45,762 nt of DNA from assembly GCA_902494535.1 (NCBI GenBank), contig CABUTO010000015.1, positions 1-45,762 of the forward strand. The letters run 5' to 3'. Positions within the stretch are counted from its first letter, which is position 1; the number at the start of each line of letters is the position of its first letter. Made by a program: the position numbers and the translations under genes. The notes under the pieces were generated by a model, which was given only the letters and a program-made list of their open reading frames with translations, was not told the DNA's origin and searched no databases. This document shows positions 32,001 to 39,744 of the stretch, in pieces. This stretch comes from an uncultured Collinsella sp. (GTDB lineage: Bacteria; Actinomycetota; Coriobacteriia; Coriobacteriales; Coriobacteriaceae).

Positions 32001-35000
32001 GTCGAGGGTGACAAGGTCGTCGCCACCGGCACCAACGACGCCAGCGGTAACATCACGATGGGCACCGTCAAGTATGACAAGGCCGGAACGCATACCTACA
32101 CACTGCGCGAAGTCAACGGCGGAACCACCAGCAAGGGCATCGCCTACGACGGCAAGACTTACATCATCGTGACCACCATCACCGATAAGGGCGACGGCAC
32201 GCTCAAGGCCGAGCATGTCCTGAAGGATGCCAAGGCTGCCGAGTTCAAGAATTCCTACAATCTGACCCCCACTGAGTCCAGCGTCACCGACCAGGTCAAG
32301 GCGACCAAGTTCCTGACCGGGCGCGCGCTTGCCGCCGGCGAGTTCTCCTTCGAGCTCGTCGAGGGCGACAAGGTCGTCGCCACCGGCACCAACGACGCCA
32401 GCGGCAACATCACGATGGGCGCCGTGAAGTACACCGAGGCCGGCAAGCACACCTACACGCTGCGCGAGGCCAAGGGCGGAACCACCAGCAAGGGCGTCTC
32501 CTATGACGCCAAGACTTACACCGTCGTGACCACCGTTACCGACAGGGGCGACGGCACGCTCGCGGTCAAGCATGAGCTGAAGGACGCTGGGACCGCCGAG
32601 TTCAAGAATTCCTACACCGTGACGCCCGAGGACTCCAGCGTCACCGACCAAGTCACCGCGACCAAGTTCTTGGACGGCCGTGACCTCAAGGCCGGAGAGT
32701 TCCGTTTTGAGCTCGTCGAGGGCAGTAACGTAGTTGCCACCGGCACTAACAACGCCGACGGCAAGATTGTGATGGATCCCGTCACCTACACCGCTGCCGG
32801 CGGGCACATCTACACGCTGCGCGAGACCAAGGCCGGCGCCACCGAGAACGGCATCATCTACAGCGCCGCCGAGTACACCATCGTGACCACGGTCACGGAC
32901 AACGGCGACGGTACCCTCAGCGTGGAGCATAAGCTGCAGAACGACGAGAAGGCGACCTTCGAGAACGCCTATACGGTGACCCCCAAGAGCTCCAGCGTCA
33001 CCGACCAGATCACCGCGACCAAGGTCTTGACCGGCCGCGACCTCAAGGAAGGCGAGTTCTCCTTCGAGCTCGTCGAGGGCGACAAGGTCGTCGCCACCGG
33101 CAAGAACGCCGCCGACGGCAAGATCACGATGGGCGAGATCGCCTACAACGAGCCCGGCAAGCACACCTACACGCTGCGCGAGGTCCCGGGCGACGCCGGC
33201 AACGGCATCACCTACGACGGCAAGACCTACACTATCGAGACGACCGTCACCGACAACGGCAAGGGCGAGCTCGTGGTAAAGCATGAGCTGAATGGAGCCG
33301 ACGAGGCGAAGTTCAACAACGGCTACAAGCCGAATCCTGACGAGTTCAGCGTCACCGACCAGATCACCGCGAATAAGGTCCTGACCGGACGCGAGCTTGC
33401 TGCCGGCGAGTTCAGCTTCGAGCTCGTCGAGGGTGAGGGCGAGGATGCCAAGGTCGTCGCCACCGGCAAGAACGCCGCCGACGGCACGATTACGATGAAC
33501 CCCGTGAAGTACGACAAGCCCGGCAAGTACACCTACACGCTGCGCGAGGTCAACGGCGGAACCACCAGCAAGGGCATCACGTACAGCGACGCCAAGTACA
33601 CTATCGAGACCACCATCACCGACAACGGCGACGGCACCCTCAAGGCCGAGCATGTCCTGAAGGACCCCGAGGCTGCGACCTTCAAGAACACCTACAGCGT
33701 GACCCCGCTCGATGCAGAGCTCGACTTTGACCTGAGCAAGGTCATCAGCGGCCGCGAGTGGACGGATGGGGACGAGTTCAGCTTTACCATTACCGCCCCC
33801 GATGGCGCCCCGCTCCCCGATCCTGCGACCGTAACCGTGAGCAAGCACGATGCGAAGGACGGCATTGCCGCCATCAAGTTCGGCAAGATTCGCTACACGG
33901 CCACCGGAACCTACAAGTACGAGATCCGCGAGAACGCGGGCAGCACGGTCGGCATGACGTATGACGCGCATGTCGCAACCGCCGAAGTGACCGTGACCGA
34001 GAACGGCGATGGCAGCCTGACCGCCAACGTCACCAAGAAGGAAAACGGACGCTTTACCAACACGTACCGCACTGAGCTTAACTACACCGCTGCCGGCGGT
34101 CTGTGGCTCAGCAAGTATATGGACGGCCGCCCCATGACCGAGGGTCAGTTCACGTTTACCGTGAAGCCTGCCGACGACGCTTCGGCTCGCGCGCTCGGTC
34201 TGCTGCCCGGGGCTAATAGCTTCAAGTCCCCCGCAGCGGCAGAGGCAACGGTCGGACTGATCGACATTCTGGCTGGTCATGAGGTTATATTTACGCAGGC
34301 TGACGCCGGCAAGACCTTTACGTACACCGTGGCCGAGAAGAACGACGGCCAGCCCGGTTACACCTACGACGACGCCGTGCGCACGGTGGCGATCGCCATC
34401 GCCGACGACACCGCCGGCACGCTCACTGCTACGACGACCGTTTCCGGCGGTCCCGAGGGCACGCATGAGACGGTCCACAAGAGTGGCGAGAACAAGGTCG
34501 AGAAGGCCCTGGTGCCGTTCCACAACAGTTACAGCGCTACGACCAACACGCCTGGCGGCACCGCCGCTCAGGTCGTTGCCACCAAGACTCTGACTGGCCG
34601 CCCGATGGCCGACGGCGAGTTCTGGTTCGGCATCGCCTATCAGGGTGAGCTTGTGGCATACGAAAACCTCAAGCCCAATATCGGCGGGCACGTGAGCTTT
34701 GATACGCTGCACTACGACACTAAGATGCTTGCTAATCTTGAGGCTGCTGGGCTTGCTTATCGTACCGATAAGGACGGTAAGCTTGCCTGGACCATTAACT
34801 ACACGGCCTACGAAGATTTATTCGGGCTGCCGAATGGCGTTTCCGCTACAACGTGGAGCTTTGGCTTTAAGGTTATCGTCGTCGACAACGGTGACGGTAC
34901 CCTGACGGCAACGGTCGACTACGGCGGCGTCGAGCCCTTGTTCGAGAACGTCTACGGCGCCGAAGCCGTCGATGCCGCGCTCACCGGCACTAAGAAGCTC

Positions 35001-36395
35001 CAAGCTGCCGAGGGCCTGACCCCGGCTGACATCACGGGCAAGTTCACCTTTACCGTGACCGCCGACGAGGCTAGTGCCCCGATGCCCGAGCGCACGACCG
35101 CAACCAACGACGCGGCTGGCAACGTGGACTTTGGCAAGATCCACTTTACGCTCGAGGACCTCAACCGCGCTCTGGGCGTGACGGACGATGCGACCGATAA
35201 GGCCGAGGCAGACGAAGCTGACGAAGCCGAGGCCGACGAGGCAGAGGCTGAAGAGGCCGACACCGATGCCAACGCCGACGAGCCCAGCGACGAGCCCGAG
35301 CCCGCAGCCCCCACCGCTCCGCGCTCGCACACCTTTACTTACACGGTGACCGAGTCCGGTAGTGCCCCTGGCGTGACCAATGACACCAACGCCACGCGCA
35401 AGGTTTCCTACACCGTGTCTGACGACGGTGCCGGGCATCTGAGTGTCAAGCGCGAAGGCGACGACGGTGCTGCCTTCACGTTTACCAACACCTACGGCGT
35501 GGCACCTACCGATTCGTCCGTGACCGATCAGGTCAAGACAGTCAAGCGCCTGACTGGACGCGACCTTGCAGCAGGCGAGTTCACGTTTGAGCTGCTCGAG
35601 GACGACGTGGTTGTCGCTAACGGCACCAACGACGCTAACGGCACCGTGACGCTGAGCCCGATTCGCTACGAGGCACCCGGCACGCACACGTACACGCTGC
35701 GCGAGGCTTGCCCCAACGCGCTCGGCCTGTACAAGGGCGTCACCTATGACGGCGCGACCTACACCGTCGTGACCACCGTCTCCGACAACGGCGACGGCAC
35801 GCTGACCGCGACGCACAAACTCGAGGGAACCACCGAGTCGGCTGGCTTTACCAACAAGTATCACGCCATGCCCACGCAGGTTTCCATCGGCGCCATTAAG
35901 GTGCTCGAGGGACGCGAGCTCAAGAAGGAAGAGTTTAGCTTTAAGCTCGTTGGCGAGGGCATCGAGGCCGCCGTCACCAACGATGCCGACGGTAAGATCA
36001 ACTTCGACAAGTTTGAGTACGACGAGCCCGGTACGCACGTCTACACCATCAGCGAGGTCAAGGGCGACGAGGCCGGTATGACCTACGACAAGTCCGTCTT
36101 TACCGCGACCGTCAACGTGGTCGATGACGGCGAGGGCAACCTCAAGGCGAACGTCGCCTTTACCAAGGGTGACAAGAGCGTCGAGGGTATCGTGTTCAAC
36201 AACACGTACAAGAAGCCCGAGACGCCCGTGCCGCCGCCCGACCCCGGCACGCCCAAGACCGTGACGAACATCGTCAAGACGGTCAAGGGTTTCCTGCCCA
36301 CCACGGGTGACCAGCAGGCCGCCGCACTGCTCATGGCATTTGTTATCGCCATGGCCGGCGTCGGAGCCCTGGTCTGGGGTATCCGTAAGCGCTAG
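29085..36395 (+). CDS. Giant LPXTG-anchored VWA adhesin / pilin-like surface protein with isopeptide-type repeats
   Basis: This 2436-residue surface protein starts with a signal peptide (GLLAVILAVVLVLPAAAFA). A von Willebrand A domain follows (about 110-300), with the MIDAS motif VLDASGSMDD and FFTDGSP. From about 700 to 2380 there are about 13 repeats of the pilin-isopeptide type. The common pattern is SSVTDQ-ATK-LTGR, GEFSFELVEG, YTLRE, then FKNSY. The Lys, Glu and Asn in these motifs are the presumed isopeptide triad. Four repeats (31923-33347) have an exact 357-nt period. An acidic stretch (about 2036-2075) interrupts one. The C-terminus is LPTTG (2404), a hydrophobic helix and IRKR, a sortase signal. 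No sortase is in the window. RBS GAAGGGAGA precedes ATG 29085. Confidence 0.9.
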   Translation: MGKYTRGLLAVILAVVLVLPAAAFAMLPEANARSSTGMDGPEATKIVDHDTSNHWKFWAGGYDGSKVTTQNVGRIWTDKTVQAIDDGKSDFLTTLSAMSSTSDTTSLVSKPLDIVIVLDASGSMDDPMGGKGSPKRIVALKNAANHFIDTIAEQNKNVKDASKQHQVAIVKFAGKKSDKVGNDTYRDDGNTYNYSQTMLGLTVCKDGGAKSLKNTVNLIEPAGSTRADYGMDLAKGIAGREDAQKIVVFFTDGSPTSSNGFEAEVAKDAINIAKTIKSGGATIYTIGIFNGAKPGDDPTSSRTSNENKFMHAVSSNYPDATSSVSHGFFGTEEWNVNFGNPVAGASYYKSATNAAELDQVFKDISSAITSGKGFPTKVEGNNSNGSGYITFEDELGAFMQVDSFTGAEYNGKTYGAATKSTDGNIDTYTFDGELAHLVITVDRADENNPQRGDIVTVKVPASLIPLRRFTVDESAGTFVVDSTDAISPIRVAYASSVKAIARKNLFTPNNVPGLQDYINEHKDADSNTVSFYANKWTGDDAGDTVASFEPAAMNSYYYFQKLTPVYTDAACTKLATEKPSGSKTYWYKDEFMAQNSSGAPYDDSVSIPVKGSELENFEGALVKDGDHWSIKAGTARLAFINQLHTTKERVGGNPTGTARDVINPQWNNTKVVSGATKVNVYLGNNGKISFTLNTTPTTLTTADFGLTKVLEGRDWTDEDKFEFGLTSEDNAPMPRSTTAFATKGHADISFGEIAYDKLGTYVYKVSEKHAGTTVDGIAYSKNVAEFTVTVTPNAKGKLEASVKKTSGEVEFKNTYTANPAESSVTDQITVTKVLTGHKLQDNEFSFELVEGEDEDASVVETVKNDANGNVAFSAIKYTEIGQHIYTLREVKGNAGGIAYDKTVYTVVTTIADNGKGQLVATHKLKGAEDVKKIEFKNSYTVTPKSSSVTDQITATKSLTGRKLAAGEFSFELVEGDKVVATGTNDASGNITMGTVKYDKAGTHTYTLREVNGGTTSKGIAYDGKTYIIVTTITDKGDGTLKAEHVLKDAKAAEFKNSYNLTPTESSVTDQVKATKFLTGRALAAGEFSFELVEGDKVVATGTNDASGNITMGAVKYTEAGKHTYTLREAKGGTTSKGVSYDAKTYTVVTTVTDRGDGTLAVKHELKDAGTAEFKNSYTVTPEDSSVTDQVTATKFLDGRDLKAGEFRFELVEGSNVVATGTNNADGKIVMDPVTYTAAGGHIYTLRETKAGATENGIIYSAAEYTIVTTVTDNGDGTLSVEHKLQNDEKATFENAYTVTPKSSSVTDQITATKVLTGRDLKEGEFSFELVEGDKVVATGKNAADGKITMGEIAYNEPGKHTYTLREVPGDAGNGITYDGKTYTIETTVTDNGKGELVVKHELNGADEAKFNNGYKPNPDEFSVTDQITANKVLTGRELAAGEFSFELVEGEGEDAKVVATGKNAADGTITMNPVKYDKPGKYTYTLREVNGGTTSKGITYSDAKYTIETTITDNGDGTLKAEHVLKDPEAATFKNTYSVTPLDAELDFDLSKVISGREWTDGDEFSFTITAPDGAPLPDPATVTVSKHDAKDGIAAIKFGKIRYTATGTYKYEIRENAGSTVGMTYDAHVATAEVTVTENGDGSLTANVTKKENGRFTNTYRTELNYTAAGGLWLSKYMDGRPMTEGQFTFTVKPADDASARALGLLPGANSFKSPAAAEATVGLIDILAGHEVIFTQADAGKTFTYTVAEKNDGQPGYTYDDAVRTVAIAIADDTAGTLTATTTVSGGPEGTHETVHKSGENKVEKALVPFHNSYSATTNTPGGTAAQVVATKTLTGRPMADGEFWFGIAYQGELVAYENLKPNIGGHVSFDTLHYDTKMLANLEAAGLAYRTDKDGKLAWTINYTAYEDLFGLPNGVSATTWSFGFKVIVVDNGDGTLTATVDYGGVEPLFENVYGAEAVDAALTGTKKLQAAEGLTPADITGKFTFTVTADEASAPMPERTTATNDAAGNVDFGKIHFTLEDLNRALGVTDDATDKAEADEADEAEADEAEAEEADTDANADEPSDEPEPAAPTAPRSHTFTYTVTESGSAPGVTNDTNATRKVSYTVSDDGAGHLSVKREGDDGAAFTFTNTYGVAPTDSSVTDQVKTVKRLTGRDLAAGEFTFELLEDDVVVANGTNDANGTVTLSPIRYEAPGTHTYTLREACPNALGLYKGVTYDGATYTVVTTVSDNGDGTLTATHKLEGTTESAGFTNKYHAMPTQVSIGAIKVLEGRELKKEEFSFKLVGEGIEAAVTNDADGKINFDKFEYDEPGTHVYTISEVKGDEAGMTYDKSVFTATVNVVDDGEGNLKANVAFTKGDKSVEGIVFNNTYKKPETPVPPPDPGTPKTVTNIVKTVKGFLPTTGDQQAAALLMAFVIAMAGVGALVWGIRKR

Positions 36396-36407
36396 GCACG
36401 TCGACAG

Positions 36408-36433
36408 CGCCCGGGGCCAAAAGGCCCCGGGCG
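36408..36433 (+). terminator. Hairpin just after the adhesin gene
   Basis: CGCCCGGGGCC and GGCCCCGGGCG form a perfect 11-bp stem with an AAAA loop, 12 nt after the stop. It has no T-run. Confidence 0.5.
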
Positions 36434-36470
36434 GCCGGTAGGGCTAAATCTCGACCTACTCCTACCCCCA

Positions 36471-36511
36471 GCCGCCACGGAGGCATCTCCCTCCTCCGTG
36501 GCGGCATTTTT
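36471..36511 (+). terminator. Intrinsic terminator of the adhesin gene
   Basis: GCCGCCACGGAGG (36471-36483) and CCTCCGTGGCGGC (36493-36505) form a perfect 13-bp stem followed by ATTTTTG. Confidence 0.85.
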
Positions 36512-36531
36512 GTGCGTTGGCGAGCGCTGCC

Positions 36532-36580
36532 AAATGATCCCTCGGGGACGGAGGAAAACGGATCATTTTGGTCCCGCGAG
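36532..36580. repeat. GGGGACGGAGGAAAA module inside an AAATGATCC palindrome
   Basis: AAATGATCC (36532-36540) and GGATCATTT (36560-36568) are perfect arms. Between them lies GGGGACGGAGGAAAAC (36545-36559). A second overlapping pair, CTCGGGGAC with GTCCCGCGAG, allows a different fold. It lies directly upstream of hairpin copy 2. Confidence 0.6.
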
Positions 36581-36613
36581 GCTTGCGGAGGTACTCATGC
36601 AAGGCCGCCCGAA

Positions 36614-36767
36614 CAAAACTATGCCGGTTTACTACGATGAATTCGACATTCCCGACCATGACTGCATTTTTCTAAATATTGCAAGCGTTCTACCTGCGCT
36701 TTTGCAAGCGCGCAATTTGCCGTGGTCGAAGGTGGACGATTCATCGTAGTAAACCGGCATAGTTTTG
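36614..36767. repeat. Hairpin element, copy 2 (154 bp): conserved terminal arms, private inner arms
   Basis: Arms 36614-36642 and 36739-36767 are 29-nt perfect inverted repeats. The outer 14 nt equal those of copy 1, and the inner 15 nt (TTTACTACGATGAAT) differ from copy 1 but are perfectly paired here. Farther inside, CGACCA/TGGTCG (36653-36658, 36723-36728) and an apical GCAAGCG/CGCTTTTGC stem continue. The flanks CGAA and AAATGGCA fix the same orientation as copy 1. An 83-codon frame across it is a by-product. It lies between the adhesin and the response regulator gene. Confidence 0.85.
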
Positions 36768-36827
36768 AAATGGCATTAAATCGGTAGCAGCCATTTTGCT
36801 AAGCCGGAGCGGTCGGCAGTTGGGTAA

Positions 36828-37457
36828 TTACCCTCGCAGGTAGGCGATGGCGATTTGGGTGCGGTTGCGCAGGCCCATTTTGGCCAGGATCGAGCTGATG
36901 TGGTTGCGCACCGTGCCTTCTCCCATATAAGCCGTGGCGGCAATCTCCTTGTTGTCGAGGCCGCGGGCGATGAGCTCGGCGACCTCGAACTCGCGGTCGG
37001 TCAGGCTGACAAAGGCCGCGGGCCGGCGAGACGTGTCGGCCTCGGACCCCGCCCCATCAAAGTCGATATCCTCGATCGCCTTACCCTCGAGTACGCGTTT
37101 GCCGTCCATGACCTGCGCCAACGCCGGCGGAATGGCGGCGACATCGGTCTTGATCAGGTAGCCGCGGGCGCCCAGTTTAAGCGCCGACACAATGTACTCG
37201 TCATCCGAGAATGTCGTCAGAAACACCACGCGCGCCGTGGGGTCGCGCTCAAGGATTTCGCGTGCCGCCGAAAGGCCGTCGCGTCCCGGCATCTGAATGT
37301 CGAGCAGCGCGATGTCGGGCGCGTGCTCGCTGTAGAGCGCGACCGCCTCGTCGCCATTGGCGCCGGTGCCCACCACTTCGATCTGCGGCTGGGCGCCCAG
37401 GATAATCTTGAGCGAATCGACCACCAAGCGGTCGTCGTCGACAACGATGAGCCTCAT
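36828..37457 (-). CDS. NarL/FixJ-type response regulator
   Basis: This 209-residue regulator has a receiver domain (about 1-120) starting MRLIVVDDDRLVVDSLKIIL, with the phospho-acceptor Asp53 in ALLDIQMPG, the Thr in VVFLTTFSDD and the Lys in YLIKTD. The LuxR-type DNA-binding domain is at the C-terminus (about 148-209), VSLTDREFEVAELIARGLDNKEIA and GTVRNHISSILAKMGLRNRTQIAIA. Its ATG overlaps the stop of the histidine kinase by 4 nt, so they are co-translated. The target is unknown. The adjacent adhesin with its repeated GTCTCA boxes and the divergent ABC exporter are candidates. Confidence 0.93.
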   Translation of the reverse strand: MRLIVVDDDRLVVDSLKIILGAQPQIEVVGTGANGDEAVALYSEHAPDIALLDIQMPGRDGLSAAREILERDPTARVVFLTTFSDDEYIVSALKLGARGYLIKTDVAAIPPALAQVMDGKRVLEGKAIEDIDFDGAGSEADTSRRPAAFVSLTDREFEVAELIARGLDNKEIAATAYMGEGTVRNHISSILAKMGLRNRTQIAIAYLRG

Positions 37458-38599
37458 CGGCCCTCATCTCCTTGCTGTTTGGGAACGGTGGCAAACACGC
37501 GCCAGCCGGGGGAGCCGGCACGCGGGCCGGCGGTAAAGGCGCCACCAAGCGCCTCGATGCGCTCGCGCATGGAGGCGAGCCCCATGCCCTCTGCGGCGTC
37601 GCGGCTGCTTGCTTGGACCCCACCAGCGCCATCGTCGGTAACGACAAGCTGGTAAAACGACGGATGCTCCATGCATCGTACGGTGACGGTCTGGGCGCAA
37701 GCGTGGCGCATGGTATTGGAGAGCGCCTCGCGCAGGACCGCTGCAAAGCAGTTGGCGACATTTGCGGGCGCATGCTCGGCCAAAACTTCAAGCTCAATCT
37801 GCGGGCCGCCGTCCGAGCGCGCGCCTTCAACAATGCGTTCGAGCTGCACGGAAAGGTCGACGGCGTTGTCGTTGAGCGCGTGGACGCTGATGCGCACAAG
37901 CTGGAGCGCCTCGTCAACCGTGCGTTTAACGTCGGCGAAATCGGCGGCGACGCCAGGCTCGTCGGCGTGGACCACGCGTAGGGCTTCAGCCTGCAGTGAG
38001 GCGCGCGTGAGCTGGTGCCCGACGTTATCGTGGATCTCGCGCGCGATGCGGGCGCGTTCGGCGAGCGTCGCGAGCTCGACTTCGTAGTCCTGGCGGTCGG
38101 CAAGGTCGCGGTTGCGCGCTTCGAGCGCGAGGGCTCGTTCTTGCAGCTCGTCGCGGGTACGGCGCATGCGCTGCTGCTCGCGCTCCAGCTGGGCGGTACG
38201 TAGCGATAGCAAGGTGGCGGCAACCGAGAGGATGGCGGTCAGCAGGAGCGTTCGGGTGGTGAGCGCGCCGCCACGAAGGTCCGCGACAAGCGCGCAGACA
38301 AACACGGCGCCAATCGCCAGTGCGGGCCAGATTCGTTCATGGCGCACGCGTCGCGCGATGTCATAGAAGGCAAGGGGTGCAAACGGCACAAACGGCGGCA
38401 CGAAGACGGCCGCGATGATGTAAGCGTAGCTCGCGGCCTCGCTTGCGCGTCGCGTGCGTTCCTCCTGTGCGACTTCGGCCAGTGAGGTGGCAATAACGCC
38501 AAGGCAAAACGCCGCGACCAGGCGAGCATCCACAGCAAGACCCACGGCGGCCGCAATGCAGCACGCCAGCACGATCGATTTGTCGAAAAGCCTGTTCAT
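37454..38599 (-). CDS. Sensor histidine kinase (HisKA_3 type), partner of the NarL-type regulator
   Basis: This 381-residue membrane kinase has about four to five hydrophobic helices in the first 135 residues with short loops, so it senses within the membrane. A coiled coil (about 135-180, REQQRMRRTRDELQERALALEARN) leads to the dimerisation box ERARIAREIHDNVGHQLTRAS with the phospho-His at 190. The ATPase part has LREALSNTMRHA (N-box), TDDGAGG (G1) and GMGLASMRERIEALGG. The open frame reaches 38761, but ATG 38599 is the natural start of the first helix. It has no ribosome binding site. A TACAAT at 38606-38611 would start transcription at the ATG, so the mRNA may be leaderless. Confidence 0.9.
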   Translation of the reverse strand: MNRLFDKSIVLACCIAAAVGLAVDARLVAAFCLGVIATSLAEVAQEERTRRASEAASYAYIIAAVFVPPFVPFAPLAFYDIARRVRHERIWPALAIGAVFVCALVADLRGGALTTRTLLLTAILSVAATLLSLRTAQLEREQQRMRRTRDELQERALALEARNRDLADRQDYEVELATLAERARIAREIHDNVGHQLTRASLQAEALRVVHADEPGVAADFADVKRTVDEALQLVRISVHALNDNAVDLSVQLERIVEGARSDGGPQIELEVLAEHAPANVANCFAAVLREALSNTMRHACAQTVTVRCMEHPSFYQLVVTDDGAGGVQASSRDAAEGMGLASMRERIEALGGAFTAGPRAGSPGWRVFATVPKQQGDEGR

Positions 38600-38605
38600 A
38601 CGGGT

Positions 38606-38611
38606 ATTGTA
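38606..38611 (-). promoter_or_regulatory. Candidate -10 box TACAAT for a leaderless histidine-kinase mRNA
   Basis: On the minus strand TACAAT ends 6 nt before the A of the ATG at 38599, the normal distance from a -10 box to the transcription start. No convincing -35 is present. Confidence 0.4.
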
Positions 38612-38796
38612 CGCGAAGCTGCGTGTGGTGGAGGGGCCGCCTGCGCAACCGTGACATTCCTCCCACGCGGCAAAGCGGGGACGTCGGCAGGCCGCACGGC
38701 CAAGCTCCACACTCGTGACAAAGCTCACTGGTGCGTGCCGCCCGCTCCTGCGATGATGCAATCGTACCGGGCCGCAAGCAACAGAAGGGCCGCCTC

Positions 38797-39735
38797 ATGA
38801 CAGACATCATCCACGTCGAAAACCTCGTCAAGCGCTACGATGACCTTATTGCGCTCGACCACTTTAACCTGAGCATCGCCCCCGGCGAGATCTTTGGCCT
38901 GCTGGGCCCCAACGGCTCGGGCAAAACCACGTCCATCAACTGTATCTTGCAGCTGCTTGCCTACGACAAGGGCACCATTGAGCTGTTCGGCGAACCCATG
39001 ACGCCCGCTCGCTACGACCTCAAGCGCCGCATCGGCGTGGTCCCGCAGCAGGTAGCGGTGTTCGACGAGCTCACGGTGCGCGAGAACATCGACTATTTCT
39101 GCAGCCTTTACGTCAGCGACCGCAAGCGCCGCCGTGCGCTGGTAGACGAGGCGATCGACTTTGTCGGGCTGGGCGACTTTGCCAAGTTCCGCCCCGGCAA
39201 GCTCTCGGGCGGCCTGGCGCGTCGCCTCAACATCGCCTGCGGCATTGCGCACAAGCCCGAGCTCATCTTCTTTGACGAGCCCACGGTGGCGGTCGACCCG
39301 CAGAGTCGCAACGCCATCCTGGAGGGCATCTGCCGTCTGCGCGACGAGGGCGCCACGGTGGTGTATACCAGCCATTATATGGAGGAAGTCGAGCAGATCT
39401 GCAGCCGCATCATGATCATGGACGGCGGGCGCGTGCTGGCGCAGGGCACCAACGACGAACTCAAGCGCATGATTCAGATGGGCGAGAAGATCGTGATCGA
39501 GGTCGGCGAGGTGCCGAGCGCGGCGCTCGGTGCCGTCGCGAGCCTGCCGCATGTCCTGGACCTGTCGGCGACGGCGGGCCAGCTCACGTTTTCGTGCGAG
39601 GCGAGCCCGCATAACCTGACGGACATTCTCGATGCGCTGCGCTCGCATGACGTGGCGCTCGGCCGCATTTATTCCGAACCGCCGACCCTCAACGACGTGT
39701 TCCTCGAGATCACCGGCCGCGAGCTGCGCGACTAG
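38797..39735 (+). CDS. ABC transporter ATP-binding protein, drug/antibiotic exporter type
   Basis: This 312-residue ATPase of the DrrA/CcmA type pairs with the two ABC-2 permeases that follow. Walker A is GPNGSGKTT, the Q-loop is in VVPQQVAVFDELT, the signature is LSGGLARRLNIACGI, Walker B is LIFFDEPTVAVDPQ, and the H-loop is VVYTSHYMEE. The C-terminal 80 residues (VGEVPSAALGAVASLPHVL) form the accessory domain of DrrA-like ATPases. The frame begins at 38731, but ATG 38797 has AGAAGGG 8 nt upstream. It is read divergently from the two-component genes, which often control such exporters. Substrate unknown. Confidence 0.92.
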   Translation: MTDIIHVENLVKRYDDLIALDHFNLSIAPGEIFGLLGPNGSGKTTSINCILQLLAYDKGTIELFGEPMTPARYDLKRRIGVVPQQVAVFDELTVRENIDYFCSLYVSDRKRRRALVDEAIDFVGLGDFAKFRPGKLSGGLARRLNIACGIAHKPELIFFDEPTVAVDPQSRNAILEGICRLRDEGATVVYTSHYMEEVEQICSRIMIMDGGRVLAQGTNDELKRMIQMGEKIVIEVGEVPSAALGAVASLPHVLDLSATAGQLTFSCEASPHNLTDILDALRSHDVALGRIYSEPPTLNDVFLEITGRELRD

Positions 39736-39744
39736 GGGGCGGTC

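Noticed and set aside
30768..34712. A 1314-codon minus-strand open frame across the adhesin
   Set aside because: It is antisense to the repeat region of the adhesin. Long frames are a side effect of G+C-rich codon use, and it has no recognisable domain.
36498..36749. An 83-codon frame across hairpin copy 2
   Set aside because: It runs through a terminator and a palindrome, and the corresponding part of copy 1 has no such frame.
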